From Halobacteriales archaeon SW_10_68_16 (GTDB taxonomy: Archaea > Halobacteriota > Halobacteria > Halobacteriales > Haloarculaceae): DNA of 17,253 nt. Positions 1-8,020 of this stretch are shown piece after piece. The translations under genes were made by a program, and so were the position numbers. Every line of letters begins with the position of its first letter. Within the stretch, counting starts at the first letter, position 1. The stretch spans positions 1 through 17,253 of the forward strand of contig PXSG01000059.1 of assembly GCA_003023485.1 (NCBI GenBank). Reading direction: 5' to 3'. Below the pieces are notes generated by a model. That model saw only the letters and a list, made by a program, of their open reading frames with translations. It was not told the origin of the DNA and searched no databases.

Positions 1-537
1 CCCCATCGCCTTCTCCATGACCCAGCGGGCGGGACCGAAGTTCATCGCGACGTTCGCCAGCCGCGGCATCTTGCTCGCGAGCCACGCCGACGTCCGGTAG
101 TTCGAGAGGACCCGGTTGCGCCAGTACTCGACCGACCACATGTCCATCTGCTCGCTGACGTACTCCCCGCGGGCGGTGTTGTGCATCTGCGAGAGCGGGA
201 CGCCCGCCGGACAGGCGTTGTCACACCGCATGCAGTTCGAGCAGTCCATCACGGAGTCGTCGATCTCGTGGCCGTCCGTGGCGCGCTTGAGGCGCCACTG
301 CTCGGGGCCCTGGAACTTCGGGCCCGGGAAGTCGTCGTCGACCGCCGCGACCGGGCAGTTCGTGTCGCAGGTCGAGCACTTGAAACAGGAGTCGGCGCCC
401 GGCCGCAGGTCGAAGTCGTCGCTCTCGGGGAACACCTCGACGGGGTCGAACTCGCCGCCTGCCTCGGCGTCGACACCGCCGTCGGTGGCCGGGACCGACG
501 GGTCCCTCGCGTCCCCCCGGCGGTCTCCGTCGCTCAT
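1..537 (-). CDS. glpC: Anaerobic glycerol-3-phosphate dehydrogenase subunit C, partial (3' end outside window)
   Basis: This is the iron-sulfur subunit that passes electrons from the GlpAB flavoprotein to the membrane quinone pool. The 179 codons visible are the N-terminal part; the gene runs off the window at base 1. Two ferredoxin-type clusters can be read: CFKCSTCDTNCP around residues 54-65 and CSNCMRCDNACP further on, each with the CxxCxxCxxxCP spacing of 4Fe-4S ligands. The stretch FPGPKFQGPEQWRLK between them is typical of haloarchaeal GlpC. The ATG at 537 overlaps the glpB stop as ATGA, so translation is probably coupled. The N-terminal 40 residues are acidic and look disordered. The downstream cysteine-rich (CCG-type) domains expected in GlpC would lie beyond the window. 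Confidence 0.93.
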   Translation of the reverse strand, partial: MSDGDRRGDARDPSVPATDGGVDAEAGGEFDPVEVFPESDDFDLRPGADSCFKCSTCDTNCPVAAVDDDFPGPKFQGPEQWRLKRATDGHEIDDSVMDCSNCMRCDNACPAGVPLSQMHNTARGEYVSEQMDMWSVEYWRNRVLSNYRTSAWLASKMPRLANVAMNFGPARWVMEKAMG

Positions 538-1715
538 CGTGCCACCTCCCGCGTGGCCCCCTCGCCAGCGACGTAGCCCGTCGCCAGCGAGACGCCGCTG
601 CCGGACTTCTCGGCCGGGAAGTCGTACCCGCCAAGCACCGAACCCGCGGCCCGGAGATTCTCGAACTCCGGGGCGTCGTCGGCGTCGGTCGGCCGCAACT
701 CGTCGTCGGTGTCGACGCCGAACCGTGCAAAGGGGTGGTCGCCGAAGGCGTCGCGGTCGAACCACTCGTACCTGTCCCCGGAGTGGGAGACGTGACAGCC
801 GAAGACCGGTTCGGTGACGTCCTCGCGGTCGGAGGTCAGCCCCTTCCCGACCAGCCCGCCCGTCGCGAGGACGTACTGGTCGGCGCTGTTGGGGATGCGC
901 GCGCCGTTCTTCTCGACGTAGACCTGCTCAATGCGCTCCTCGCCGTCGTAGCCGACGACGGGGTTGCCCGTCTCGATGCTCGCGCCGGCCTCGTCCAGGG
1001 CCGCAAAGAGGGCGTCCTCCAGCCGGAGGCCGGGCAGCGAGGGCGGGCCCATCGGGACCTCGAAGACGTCGCCCCCGAGCCGGTCGGCCAGGTCCTCTCG
1101 CACCGCAGCCGGGTGGTCGTCGCCGAGGATCGCCGGGAAGCCGACGCGCTCCTCGCCGGCGAGGTGGGGTTTCACGCGGTCGGCAAGGGCCCGGCGGGCC
1201 GGGCGCGCGCGGCCGTTGATGGCCACCTCGCTGTCGGCGTCGAGCAGTTTCGCGTACCGCGTCACCTTGGCGTCGGCGCGCAGGTCGCCGGGGAACCGGA
1301 CCGTGACGCCACGGGTCTCGAAGGGGACACCCGCCGAGTCAAGGTGGTCGGCGACGTGACCGGCGTCGAAATCAACCATCGCCGCGAGGCCGACCAGCAG
1401 GACGTCCCGGTCGTCGCTCGCGAGGCCGGCCCCCGCCGAGGCCGGGTAGCGGGCCGTCGGCTTGACCGTCCCGCCGTGGGTCGGCACGAGGGCGTTCCGG
1501 TCGGTGTGGTCGCCCCGGTTGGCCTCGTAGGGGTCGACGACGATGTCGCCGTCGGGCGTGTACCCCAGCAGGTCGACCAGCCCCGAGGCGCTACGCAGGG
1601 TACTCTGCTTGTACGAGACCAGCCGCGTGTCCGCACCCGCACGCGCAGCGGCGAGAGCCGAGGTGAGACCGGCGAGGCCGCCGCCGATTACGAGTACGTC
1701 CGACTCAATCGCCAT
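534..1715 (-). CDS. glpB: Anaerobic glycerol-3-phosphate dehydrogenase subunit B, apparently shortened internally
   Basis: GlpB is the second flavin-binding subunit of the GlpABC complex and helps transfer electrons from GlpA to GlpC. The 393-aa product opens with a dinucleotide-binding motif ([11 protein letters not shown], residues 8-18) and ends with [11 protein letters not shown] plus a glycine-rich stretch, as in the family. MAIESDV was chosen as the start because it directly precedes the flavin motif. This ATG lies 11 bases inside the end of glpA, and the stop overlaps the glpC start by 4 bases. Between DLLGYTPDG (about residue 48) and ALVPTHGG (about 75) there are roughly 21 residues, where E. 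coli GlpB, as I remember it, has about 59 between the equivalent points. About 38 residues therefore seem to be missing without loss of frame. Family membership is secure; activity is not. Confidence 0.92.
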   Translation of the reverse strand: MAIESDVLVIGGGLAGLTSALAAARAGADTRLVSYKQSTLRSASGLVDLLGYTPDGDIVVDPYEANRGDHTDRNALVPTHGGTVKPTARYPASAGAGLASDDRDVLLVGLAAMVDFDAGHVADHLDSAGVPFETRGVTVRFPGDLRADAKVTRYAKLLDADSEVAINGRARPARRALADRVKPHLAGEERVGFPAILGDDHPAAVREDLADRLGGDVFEVPMGPPSLPGLRLEDALFAALDEAGASIETGNPVVGYDGEERIEQVYVEKNGARIPNSADQYVLATGGLVGKGLTSDREDVTEPVFGCHVSHSGDRYEWFDRDAFGDHPFARFGVDTDDELRPTDADDAPEFENLRAAGSVLGGYDFPAEKSGSGVSLATGYVAGEGATREVAR

Positions 1716-3375
1716 CGCGGTCACCCCCGTCGGTGGCGACGCCCGTTCCCGGTCCCTCGACGCCGGTGTCTGCCGCGTTCGCGGGCCCGCTGTCGAAGGC
1801 CCCGAAGTCGACGTCCGTGCCGTCGGCGTCTGCGGGGTCGCGGTCCCGGTTCTGGGTCGTCGCGTGCAGGGCGTAGTTGAGCATGGCCTGGGAGAGTTGC
1901 TCGCCCCAGAGGGCGTGCCGTTGCCCTTTCCAGCGCTCTTCGAGGAGTTCGTCCCAGGCCGCCCGCGCCGTGGCCTCGTCGTACTCGCCGTGGAGTTGTC
2001 CGGCCAGCCGGTGACAGCAGATGCCACCCTGGCAGTTGCCCATCGAAGCGCGGGTCCGGATGCGGACGGCGTTCAAATCTGATCCCGACTGCTCGATGGC
2101 GTCCTGTACCTCGGCGCGAGTGACGGCCTCGCACTCACAGACCGTGGGGTTGGGACCGTCGGTTTTGAGGACCTCATCGGCCCGCGAGCCGAGCCGTTCG
2201 ACGCTCCGGCGGCCGATGGGCGACCGGAGCCCGAACTCGTCCATGTAGTCACACAGTACGGAGAAGTCCTCGCTGCCGGGCAGCGGGACGTCGGCGGTCC
2301 GGCACTCTGCGTCGACGCCGAACTGTGCGCAGACGTGGTCGCTGATCTCCTCGCCCATCATCCGGTAGGTCGTAAATTTCCCGCCGACGATGCTCGTCAT
2401 GCCCTCAAGGCCGTCGCGTTCCTCGTGGTCGAGCAGGAAGTAATCGCGGGTGATGTCCGTCGGGTCGTCGCTGCCGACCTCGGGTGGTTCATACAGCGGC
2501 CGGACGCCCCAAAAGGATCGGATGGTCCGGGCTTCCTCCAACATCGGCACGAGTTCCGAGAGCGTCTCGATCATCAGGTCGACCTCCCAGCCCTCCTCGG
2601 GGTAGTCCTCGGGGTCATCGACCTCCTCGTCGGTCGTCCCCAGGATGGCCGTCGTCTCGTGGGGGACGATGATGTCGGCGTCGCCTTTGGGCCGGCAGCG
2701 GTTGATGGCCGTGTCCACCTGGCGGACGTTCATGATGGTCATCACCCCCTTCGAGGGGCGGACTTCGATATTGAGGCCGGCCATCTCGCCGATCCGGCCG
2801 GCCCACGCGCCCGTGGCGTTGACGACGTAGTCGGCGCGGACCTGTTCGGTGGTCCCCTCGGTGCCGTGGACGCGCTTGCCCGACCCGGAGTCGTGGTCGA
2901 TCTCGACGCCGACGACCTCGCCGTCCTCGACCAGGAGGTCGGTGACCGTCGAGTGTGTCTCGACGCGCGCGCCGTGTTCCTGTGCGCTGGCGGCGTTCGC
3001 GACCACCAGCCTGAAGGGGTCGACCGCGCCGTCGGGGACCGTGATCGCCTTGTCGATGTCCGTCGCGAGATGGGGTTCCATCGCGCGGGCCTCCTCGGCG
3101 GAGATGGCCTCGGCCGGAATGTTACACTCCTCGCAGCCCCGGAGTTTCTTCTCGAAGTACTCCTCGGTGTCCTCGGGGCGCTTGACGAACAGGCCGCCGG
3201 TCATCTCGACGCAGTGGCTGGCGATGTCCCGCCCGTGCATCCGGCCGGTCGTCCCGTGTGTGAGGTTCCCCTGCTCGAAGAGGGTCACGTCCAGTCCGCG
3301 CATCGAGAGGTCCCGAGCGATACCGATCCCGGTCGAGCCGCCGCCGATGATCGCGACGTGTGGTGTCGAGGCCAT
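1705..3375 (-). CDS. glpA: Anaerobic glycerol-3-phosphate dehydrogenase subunit A with an internal in-frame gap
   Basis: GlpA is the catalytic FAD subunit that oxidises glycerol-3-phosphate to dihydroxyacetone phosphate. The 556-aa protein shows the FAD motif [14 protein letters not shown] (9-22), the DAO-family core with [11 protein letters not shown], and a C-terminal BFD-like [2Fe-2S] domain with ligands in CECEAVT and [10 protein letters not shown] low-complexity Asp/Gly/Thr tail ends the protein. At residue 48 the text reads GRMHG then RDIASHCVE. In E. coli GlpA the matching HG is followed by LLHSGARYAV and about 16 more residues before the equivalent of RDIA. Some 26 residues, including the conserved Arg-Tyr pair, are therefore absent at bases 3231/3232. 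The rest aligns well to memory of haloarchaeal GlpA with no frameshift. It is first gene of glpABC, facing away from glpK. Identity is certain; function is doubtful. Confidence 0.95.
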   Translation of the reverse strand: MASTPHVAIIGGGSTGIGIARDLSMRGLDVTLFEQGNLTHGTTGRMHGRDIASHCVEMTGGLFVKRPEDTEEYFEKKLRGCEECNIPAEAISAEEARAMEPHLATDIDKAITVPDGAVDPFRLVVANAASAQEHGARVETHSTVTDLLVEDGEVVGVEIDHDSGSGKRVHGTEGTTEQVRADYVVNATGAWAGRIGEMAGLNIEVRPSKGVMTIMNVRQVDTAINRCRPKGDADIIVPHETTAILGTTDEEVDDPEDYPEEGWEVDLMIETLSELVPMLEEARTIRSFWGVRPLYEPPEVGSDDPTDITRDYFLLDHEERDGLEGMTSIVGGKFTTYRMMGEEISDHVCAQFGVDAECRTADVPLPGSEDFSVLCDYMDEFGLRSPIGRRSVERLGSRADEVLKTDGPNPTVCECEAVTRAEVQDAIEQSGSDLNAVRIRTRASMGNCQGGICCHRLAGQLHGEYDEATARAAWDELLEERWKGQRHALWGEQLSQAMLNYALHATTQNRDRDPADADGTDVDFGAFDSGPANAADTGVEGPGTGVATDGGDRDGD

Positions 3376-3404
3376 CTTTCCGTATCCCTTCGGAACGCGC
3401 CCAC

Positions 3405-3414
3405 TTTATTTTAT
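3405..3414 (-). promoter_or_regulatory. TATA-like box of the glpABC operon
   Basis: On the minus strand this reads ATAAAATAAA, centred about 35 bases upstream of the glpA ATG at 3375. It is by far the best TATA match in this half of the divergent region. Placement predicts a very short leader or none, as is usual in haloarchaea. Confidence 0.6.
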
Positions 3415-3560
3415 CGACGGTTCGTGTTATACAGTAAAAATGATAGCCGATAGTTAGAAATTGACGAGTATCCCACACTGCGTCCGTCTTTTTTCCCGAC
3501 AAGAGGTACTGGAACCCCACGAAACGGCGGAAATACACCCCTGAGTGGGCGGCTGAGACA

Positions 3561-3598
3561 AATCTTTACTCTTTATACCCAATTGATAGTAATCTTTA
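3561..3598. repeat. Direct repeat AATCTTTA, copies 30 bp apart
   Basis: The octamer AATCTTTA is at 3561-3568 and again at 3591-3598, with TTTATA (3572-3577) between them. The 30-bp period is close to three helical turns, so both copies would lie on the same face of the DNA. They may be binding sites for a glycerol regulator or simply TATA-like sequences; nothing here decides which. Confidence 0.4.
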
Positions 3599-3632
3599 TG
3601 GTGGTTCGCCATATTGTTTACTGGCACGGCGG

Positions 3633-3648
3633 CAATTATCGTAAATTG
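3633..3648. promoter_or_regulatory. Small dyad upstream of glpK, candidate operator
   Basis: The arms CAATT (3633-3637) and AATTG (3644-3648) are separated by ATCGTA. The dyad is 22 bases before the glpK start, downstream of the likely TATA boxes, which would suit a repressor site. With only 5-bp arms in AT-rich DNA, chance is a real alternative. Confidence 0.25.
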
Positions 3649-3657
3649 TCGTCGGTC

Positions 3658-3662
3658 GGAGG
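3658..3662 (+). promoter_or_regulatory. Shine-Dalgarno sequence of glpK
   Basis: GGAGG lies 8 bases before the ATG at 3671. It matches the archaeal anti-Shine-Dalgarno and indicates a transcript with a leader, unlike most genes in this window. It also fixes the glpK start against in-frame upstream codons such as the ATG at 3614. Confidence 0.65.
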
Positions 3663-3670
3663 ACACACAG

Positions 3671-5203
3671 ATGGCAGACACCTACGTCGGCGCGATCGAC
3701 CAGGGGACCACAGGCACGCGGTTCATGGTCTTCGACCACGACGGGTCGGTCGTCGCCAACGCATACGAGAAACACGAACAGATCTACCCCGAACCCGGCT
3801 GGGTCGAGCACGACGCCGCCGAGATCTGGGAGAACACCAAGTCCGTCGTCACCACGGCGCTCGACGAGGCCGGCCTGGACGCCGAGCAACTCGATGCGCT
3901 GGGTATCACGAACCAGCGCGAGACGACGGTCGTCTGGGACGCCGAGACCGGCAAGCCGATCTACAACGCCCTGGTCTGGCAGGACCGACGGACCACCGAC
4001 CGCGTCGAGGAGATCCAGGAGGCCGACAAGGTCGAGTGGATCCGCGGCAAGACTGGCCTGGAGTGTGACGCGTACTTCTCGGCGACGAAGGTCGAGTGGA
4101 TCCTCGACAACGCCGACCCGATCAAGCTCCAGCGGCTCCGGCCCGAGGACGTCCGCGACCGCGCCGAGGCCGGCGAACTGTTGATGGGCACCATCGACTC
4201 GTGGCTCATCTACAAGCTGACGGGCAACCACGTCACCGAGGTGTCGAATGCCTCCCGGACGATGCTGTACAACATCCACGACCTCGCGTGGGACCACGAA
4301 CTCCTCGAAGAGTTCGACGTCCCCGAGTCGATGCTGCCCGAGGTCCGCCCGTCCAGCGACGAGGAGACCTACGGGACGACGGACGCCGACGGCTTCCTGG
4401 GTGCCGAGATCCCGGTCGCCGGGGCGCTTGGCGACCAGCAGGCTGCACTGTTCGGCCAGACCTGCTTCGACGAGGGCGACGCCAAGAACACCTACGGCAC
4501 CGGGTCGTTCTACCTGATGAACACCGGCAACGAGGCCGTCGAATCCGACCACGGACTCCTGACGACGATCGGCTTCCAGATGTCGGACGAACCCGTCCAG
4601 TACGCCCTGGAAGGTGCGATCTTCATCACGGGCGCGGCCATCGAGTGGCTCGAGGACGTCGAACTCATCGACGACCCCGCCGAGACCGCACAGCTGGCTC
4701 GCTCCGTGGACTCGACGGACGGTGTCTACATGGTCCCGGCCTTCACGGGCCTGGGCGCGCCCCACTGGGACGGGCGTGCACGCGGCACCATCGTCGGGAT
4801 GACGCGTGGCACCCGCCGGGAACACCTGGTGCGGGCGACGCTTGAGGCGATCGCCTACCAGACGCGGGACGTCGCCGAGGCCATGGAGGCCGATTCGGGC
4901 ATCGAGACGACGACGCTCCGGGTCGACGGCGGCGCCGTCAAGAACAACTTCCTCTGTCAGCTCCAGTCGGACATCATCCAGACCGACATCGCGCGGCCGG
5001 TCGTCGACGAGACCACCGCGCTGGGGTCGGCCTACGCGGCGGGCCTGGCGGTCGGTTACTGGGACAACATCAACAAGCTGCGCTCGAACTGGCAGGTCGA
5101 CAAGGAGTTCGAACCGGAGATGGACGACGACGAGGCCGACGACATGTACAGCCGCTGGGACGACGCGGTCGAGAAGGCCCGCGACTGGGCCACGGAGGAG
5201 TGA
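3671..5203 (+). CDS. glpK: Glycerol kinase
   Basis: GlpK phosphorylates glycerol to sn-glycerol-3-phosphate with ATP, the entry step of glycerol use in haloarchaea. The 510-aa product is of normal family length. It shows the FGGY-kinase phosphate-binding loop near the N-terminus (AIDQGTTGTRFMVFD), the active-site region ITNQRETTVVWD with ALVWQDRRT, the second nucleotide-binding segment PVAGALGDQQAALFG, TYGTGSFYLMNTG, and the signature RVDGGAVKNNF near residue 420. No gaps or substitutions stand out, in contrast with glpA and glpB. The start is supported by the GGAGG 8 bases upstream. The stop is 2 bases before the next ATG, so the downstream membrane protein gene should be in the same transcript. 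Confidence 0.97.
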   Translation: MADTYVGAIDQGTTGTRFMVFDHDGSVVANAYEKHEQIYPEPGWVEHDAAEIWENTKSVVTTALDEAGLDAEQLDALGITNQRETTVVWDAETGKPIYNALVWQDRRTTDRVEEIQEADKVEWIRGKTGLECDAYFSATKVEWILDNADPIKLQRLRPEDVRDRAEAGELLMGTIDSWLIYKLTGNHVTEVSNASRTMLYNIHDLAWDHELLEEFDVPESMLPEVRPSSDEETYGTTDADGFLGAEIPVAGALGDQQAALFGQTCFDEGDAKNTYGTGSFYLMNTGNEAVESDHGLLTTIGFQMSDEPVQYALEGAIFITGAAIEWLEDVELIDDPAETAQLARSVDSTDGVYMVPAFTGLGAPHWDGRARGTIVGMTRGTRREHLVRATLEAIAYQTRDVAEAMEADSGIETTTLRVDGGAVKNNFLCQLQSDIIQTDIARPVVDETTALGSAYAAGLAVGYWDNINKLRSNWQVDKEFEPEMDDDEADDMYSRWDDAVEKARDWATEE

Positions 5204-5205
5204 CG

Positions 5206-5982
5206 ATGTACGAGGTCGTGCTTCAGGTCCCGGTCATCGGGATGCCGTGGGAGGAGTTCGCGTTGCTGTTCATCACCGCACTCGCCGGTGGCGCGTTCGG
5301 CGCTGCGCTGGGTGCACTCCCGGCGTTCATCTTCACCGGATTCGTGGTCTTCCTCGGCGAGGGCGTGGCCATCCTGCAGCGGGAACTCACCGGTAGCGTC
5401 GAGGCGATCCCGAAAGGTGACATCGCCGCGGGAATCACCGGCATCATCGGCTTCGGGGCGATCACCGGCCCGCACATCGCCTTCGCGGGCGGTGTCGCCG
5501 CGACGGCCTACGCCGGCAAGAAGTACCCCGACATGGAGCCCGACGGCTGAGCCTACCACTTCGGGAAGGACATCCTCTATGCCTTCGGGACCAAGCCCGA
5601 CATCCTGGCGGTCGGTGCGATATTCGGCGCGCTCGGAATGTTGATCACCAGGTTCGGCGGTGCGATCGGGCTGACGGCGATCATCGCACGGCCGGTCTTT
5701 GGCTACCCGCTGGTCGGCCGGTCGGCGGGGTCCAGTATCCTCGACATGGCGCCGTTCGAGAACGAGGAGCCCCGTGTCGTGTCCACGGGCGACGAGGAGG
5801 TCGTGGCCGGTCTCTCCGGGATGATCTGTGGACTCCTGGGTGAGTTCACCCAGCGGATCTTCTACGCTCACTCCGGGACCCACGTCGACCCGCCCGCGAT
5901 GGCCATCACGATCCAGATGCTCGCGATCGCGGTGCTCTCCATCGCCGGTGTCCTGCCCAACTCGGGCTACCTGGCGTTCTGA
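5206..5982 (+). pseudogene. Broken membrane protein gene of the glpK-linked (putative glycerol facilitator) type
   Basis: The gene starts 2 bases after glpK and reads as a hydrophobic protein with repeated Gly/Ala-rich helices. Frame is kept from 5206 to the TGA at 5980, but codon 115 (5548-5550) is TGA. Translation around it reads KYPDMEPDG, stop, AYHFGKDILYAFGTKPD, so a Trp codon TGG changed to TGA is a likely origin. The second half continues with helices around ILAVGAIFGALGMLI and a family-like end (GLLGEFTQRIFYAHSGTHVDPPAM). As I remember it, the family is over 300 residues, so at 258 codons a central block after DMAPFENEEPRV also seems lost. The relative next to Haloferax volcanii glpK has been called glpX and suggested as a glycerol facilitator. 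An ATG at 5638 could restart the second half, giving two 114-aa pieces. Confidence 0.7.
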
Positions 5983-6040
5983 CCGGACGGACGCCCCGGA
6001 CACCGATCTCACGCTTTCGCAAGGGTCAAGGTGCCGTCAG

Positions 6041-6045
6041 TTATC
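6041..6045 (+). promoter_or_regulatory. TATA-like element before the GH13 gene
   Basis: TTATC begins 19 bases before the ATG at 6060, somewhat close for an archaeal TATA box. It is the only AT-rich element in the 77-bp gap after the broken membrane gene. It suggests an independent promoter but is weak. Confidence 0.3.
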
Positions 6046-6059
6046 ACGTGCAGTAGATA

Positions 6060-7973
6060 ATGCACCATCCCGGTCCCCCGCGCTTCGTCGGTGCGGGCGA
6101 GTCGGTCGAACTCGCGCCCCGGGACCCCGACCCGGGGGCGACCTACCGCTGGCGGCTCGTCCAGCGACCGGCCGACTCCTCGGCGAGCATCGGCGACGCC
6201 CCTGTCGAACACCTCCACACCGACGTCCCCGGAACGTACGTCGCGCGCCTCTCGGCCCCGGACGCCGAGCACGACCTCACGGTCCGGGCGGCCCCACACG
6301 CCCCCGCGACCGAGGGACAACCGCGCTCCGGGGCCTCCGGCAAGGGACCCGAACGGACCGCCGGCGACGTCCCCGCAGACGAGAGCTACGCAGGCGCAGC
6401 GTCCTCCGGCGGAGGTGGTGGCGGACGCCCCCGCCTGGAACTGGACCCGGGCGTCGAGGGCGACGAGGCGGTCGTCACCGCACACCCGTGCCCCCACCCG
6501 GATTCGGGACTGTCGCCGGGCGACCTCGAGGTGGAGTTCCTCGTGGACGACCGCGACGACGTCGCACCCGACGCGGTGACCGTCGAGGGACAGGACCTCC
6601 GGGTGCCCGTCGCGGCGCTGGACGACCGCACTCGCATCCACGCGGTGGCCATCGGCAAGGACAGCTACAGCGTGCCCGACGCCGTCGCCTTCACCCGCGA
6701 GGCCGGGAGAGTCGAGACGGAACGGCTCTACGTCCCGCCGGAGTGGGCCGAGGACTCGGTCATTTACGAGATCTACGTCCGCACGTTCGGCGGCGAGGCG
6801 GGTGCGGTCTTCGACGCCATCGTCGACCGCCTCGATTACATCGAGTCGCTGGGCGTGGACGTCCTCTGGCTGACGCCCGTGCTGGAGAACGACCACGCGC
6901 CCCACGGCTACAACATCACCGACTTCTTCGCCATCGCCGAGGACCTGGGCACCCGCGAGGGCTACGAGCGCTTCGTCGCCGCGGCCCACGACCGCGGCCT
7001 GCGTGTGCTGTTCGATTTGGTGTGCAACCACTCCGCCCGGACTCACCCGCACTTCCAGGCGGCCCTCAAAGACCCCGACAGCGAGTACCGCGAGTGGTAC
7101 GAGTGGCGCACCGAAACCCAGCCCGAGACGTACTTCGACTGGGAACACATCGCCAACTTCGACTTCGACCACCTGCCCGTCCGCCGGCACCTGCTCGATG
7201 CCGTCGCGGCGTGGGCGCCCGTAGTCGACGGCTTCCGGTGTGACATGGCCTGGGCGGTCCCCGACACCTTCTGGCGGGAGATCCACGACTACTGTCGCGG
7301 CATAGACGAGGAGTTTCTCCTGCTGGACGAGACAATCCCCTACATCCCCGACTTCCAGGCCGGCCTCTTCGAGATGCACTTCGACTCGACGACCTACCAC
7401 GCGCTCCACCGCGTCGGCGGCGGCGCGGACCCCGAGGTGATCCTCGACGCCGTCGAGAACCGCGCACGGGCGGGCTTTCCCGACCACGCGGGCTTCATGC
7501 TCTACGCCGAGAACCACGACGAGACGCGGTACGTCCTCGCCCACGGGCGCCCCGCTGCCGAGGCCGCCGCGGGGGCGCTGTTCACGCTGCCCGGGGCGCC
7601 AATGGTCTATGCGGGCCAGGAGTTCGGCCAGCGCGGCCGCCGGGACGACCTCGCCTGGGAGCACGCCCACGAGGACCTCCAGGCACACTTCCGGGCCCTG
7701 GCGGCCGTCCGGCACGAGAACCCGGCGCTGTCGGCCGAGGCCGACCTCTCGCGGGTCGCCTACGACGTCCGTGACGGCGCCGATGACCGCGTGGTCGCCT
7801 ACGCCCGGACGACGGCGTCGGCGGGCGTCGTGGGCGTGCTCAACTTCGGTGCCGAGCCGGCGACGGTCGCGGTGCCGGCGGCCGCCGGGATGACCGACCT
7901 CGTCTCGGGCGGGTCTGTCGCTGCCGAGGACGGCGCCGTCACGGTCGACAGCGTCGTCGTCCTCCCGGCTTGA
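6060..7973 (+). CDS. GH13 alpha-amylase-family glycosidase with PKD-like N-terminal domain
   Basis: This 637-aa enzyme probably hydrolyses or rearranges alpha-glucans such as glycogen or maltodextrin. The four GH13 regions are present: I DLVCNH (319-324), II GFRCDMA (391-397, nucleophile Asp395), III LLDETI with acid/base Glu424, and IV ENHD (484-487). Residues 1-77 look like a PKD/Ig-type beta domain (YRWRLVQRPADS, then PGTYVARLSAPD). A Gly-rich linker (about 78-123) and a second beta domain (124-213) precede the barrel at about 230, and a small beta domain ends the protein. There is no signal peptide, so it should act in the cytoplasm. Related haloarchaeal proteins are often called MalA or alpha-amylase; substrate cannot be read here. 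The region between the two N-terminal beta domains seems short and may have lost a module. Confidence 0.88.
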   Translation: MHHPGPPRFVGAGESVELAPRDPDPGATYRWRLVQRPADSSASIGDAPVEHLHTDVPGTYVARLSAPDAEHDLTVRAAPHAPATEGQPRSGASGKGPERTAGDVPADESYAGAASSGGGGGGRPRLELDPGVEGDEAVVTAHPCPHPDSGLSPGDLEVEFLVDDRDDVAPDAVTVEGQDLRVPVAALDDRTRIHAVAIGKDSYSVPDAVAFTREAGRVETERLYVPPEWAEDSVIYEIYVRTFGGEAGAVFDAIVDRLDYIESLGVDVLWLTPVLENDHAPHGYNITDFFAIAEDLGTREGYERFVAAAHDRGLRVLFDLVCNHSARTHPHFQAALKDPDSEYREWYEWRTETQPETYFDWEHIANFDFDHLPVRRHLLDAVAAWAPVVDGFRCDMAWAVPDTFWREIHDYCRGIDEEFLLLDETIPYIPDFQAGLFEMHFDSTTYHALHRVGGGADPEVILDAVENRARAGFPDHAGFMLYAENHDETRYVLAHGRPAAEAAAGALFTLPGAPMVYAGQEFGQRGRRDDLAWEHAHEDLQAHFRALAAVRHENPALSAEADLSRVAYDVRDGADDRVVAYARTTASAGVVGVLNFGAEPATVAVPAAAGMTDLVSGGSVAAEDGAVTVDSVVVLPA

Positions 7974-8020
7974 CCCGGCGGCAGCAAATCAAAGCTCGAG
8001 TGAGGGTACCCGTCCAGGGG

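Larger units (their letters stand above)
3376..3670. promoter_or_regulatory. Divergent AT-rich regulatory region between glpA and glpK
   Basis: This 295-bp spacer is clearly AT-richer than the flanking genes and holds the promoters of both glycerol transcription units. It has a TATA-like box for glpA (3405-3414). Several TATA-like elements face glpK (TTTATA at 3572-3577 and others), and the octamer AATCTTTA occurs twice exactly 30 bases apart (3561 and 3591). A small dyad of CAATT and AATTG arms lies at 3633-3648. Short open frames on both strands here lack haloarchaeal protein character and I do not call them. Confidence 0.6.

Noticed and set aside
735..1880. Long open frame on the plus strand opposite glpB
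   Set aside because: It is the antisense shadow of a GC-rich gene; its Arg/Val/Gly-rich translation has no domain character, and glpB explains the DNA.
2335..3453. Long plus-strand frame opposite glpA
   Set aside because: It mirrors the glpA codons and has no motifs; third-position GC keeps antisense frames open in such genomes.
5548..5550. Selenocysteine or programmed readthrough at the TGA after glpK
   Set aside because: Haloarchaea are not known to make selenoproteins, I see no stable hairpin that would serve as a SECIS just downstream, and the context fits a Trp codon lost by point mutation.
6009..7715. 568-codon minus-strand frame opposite the GH13 gene
   Set aside because: The sense strand has all four GH13 catalytic regions; the antisense reading shows only Val/Gly/Arg-rich filler.
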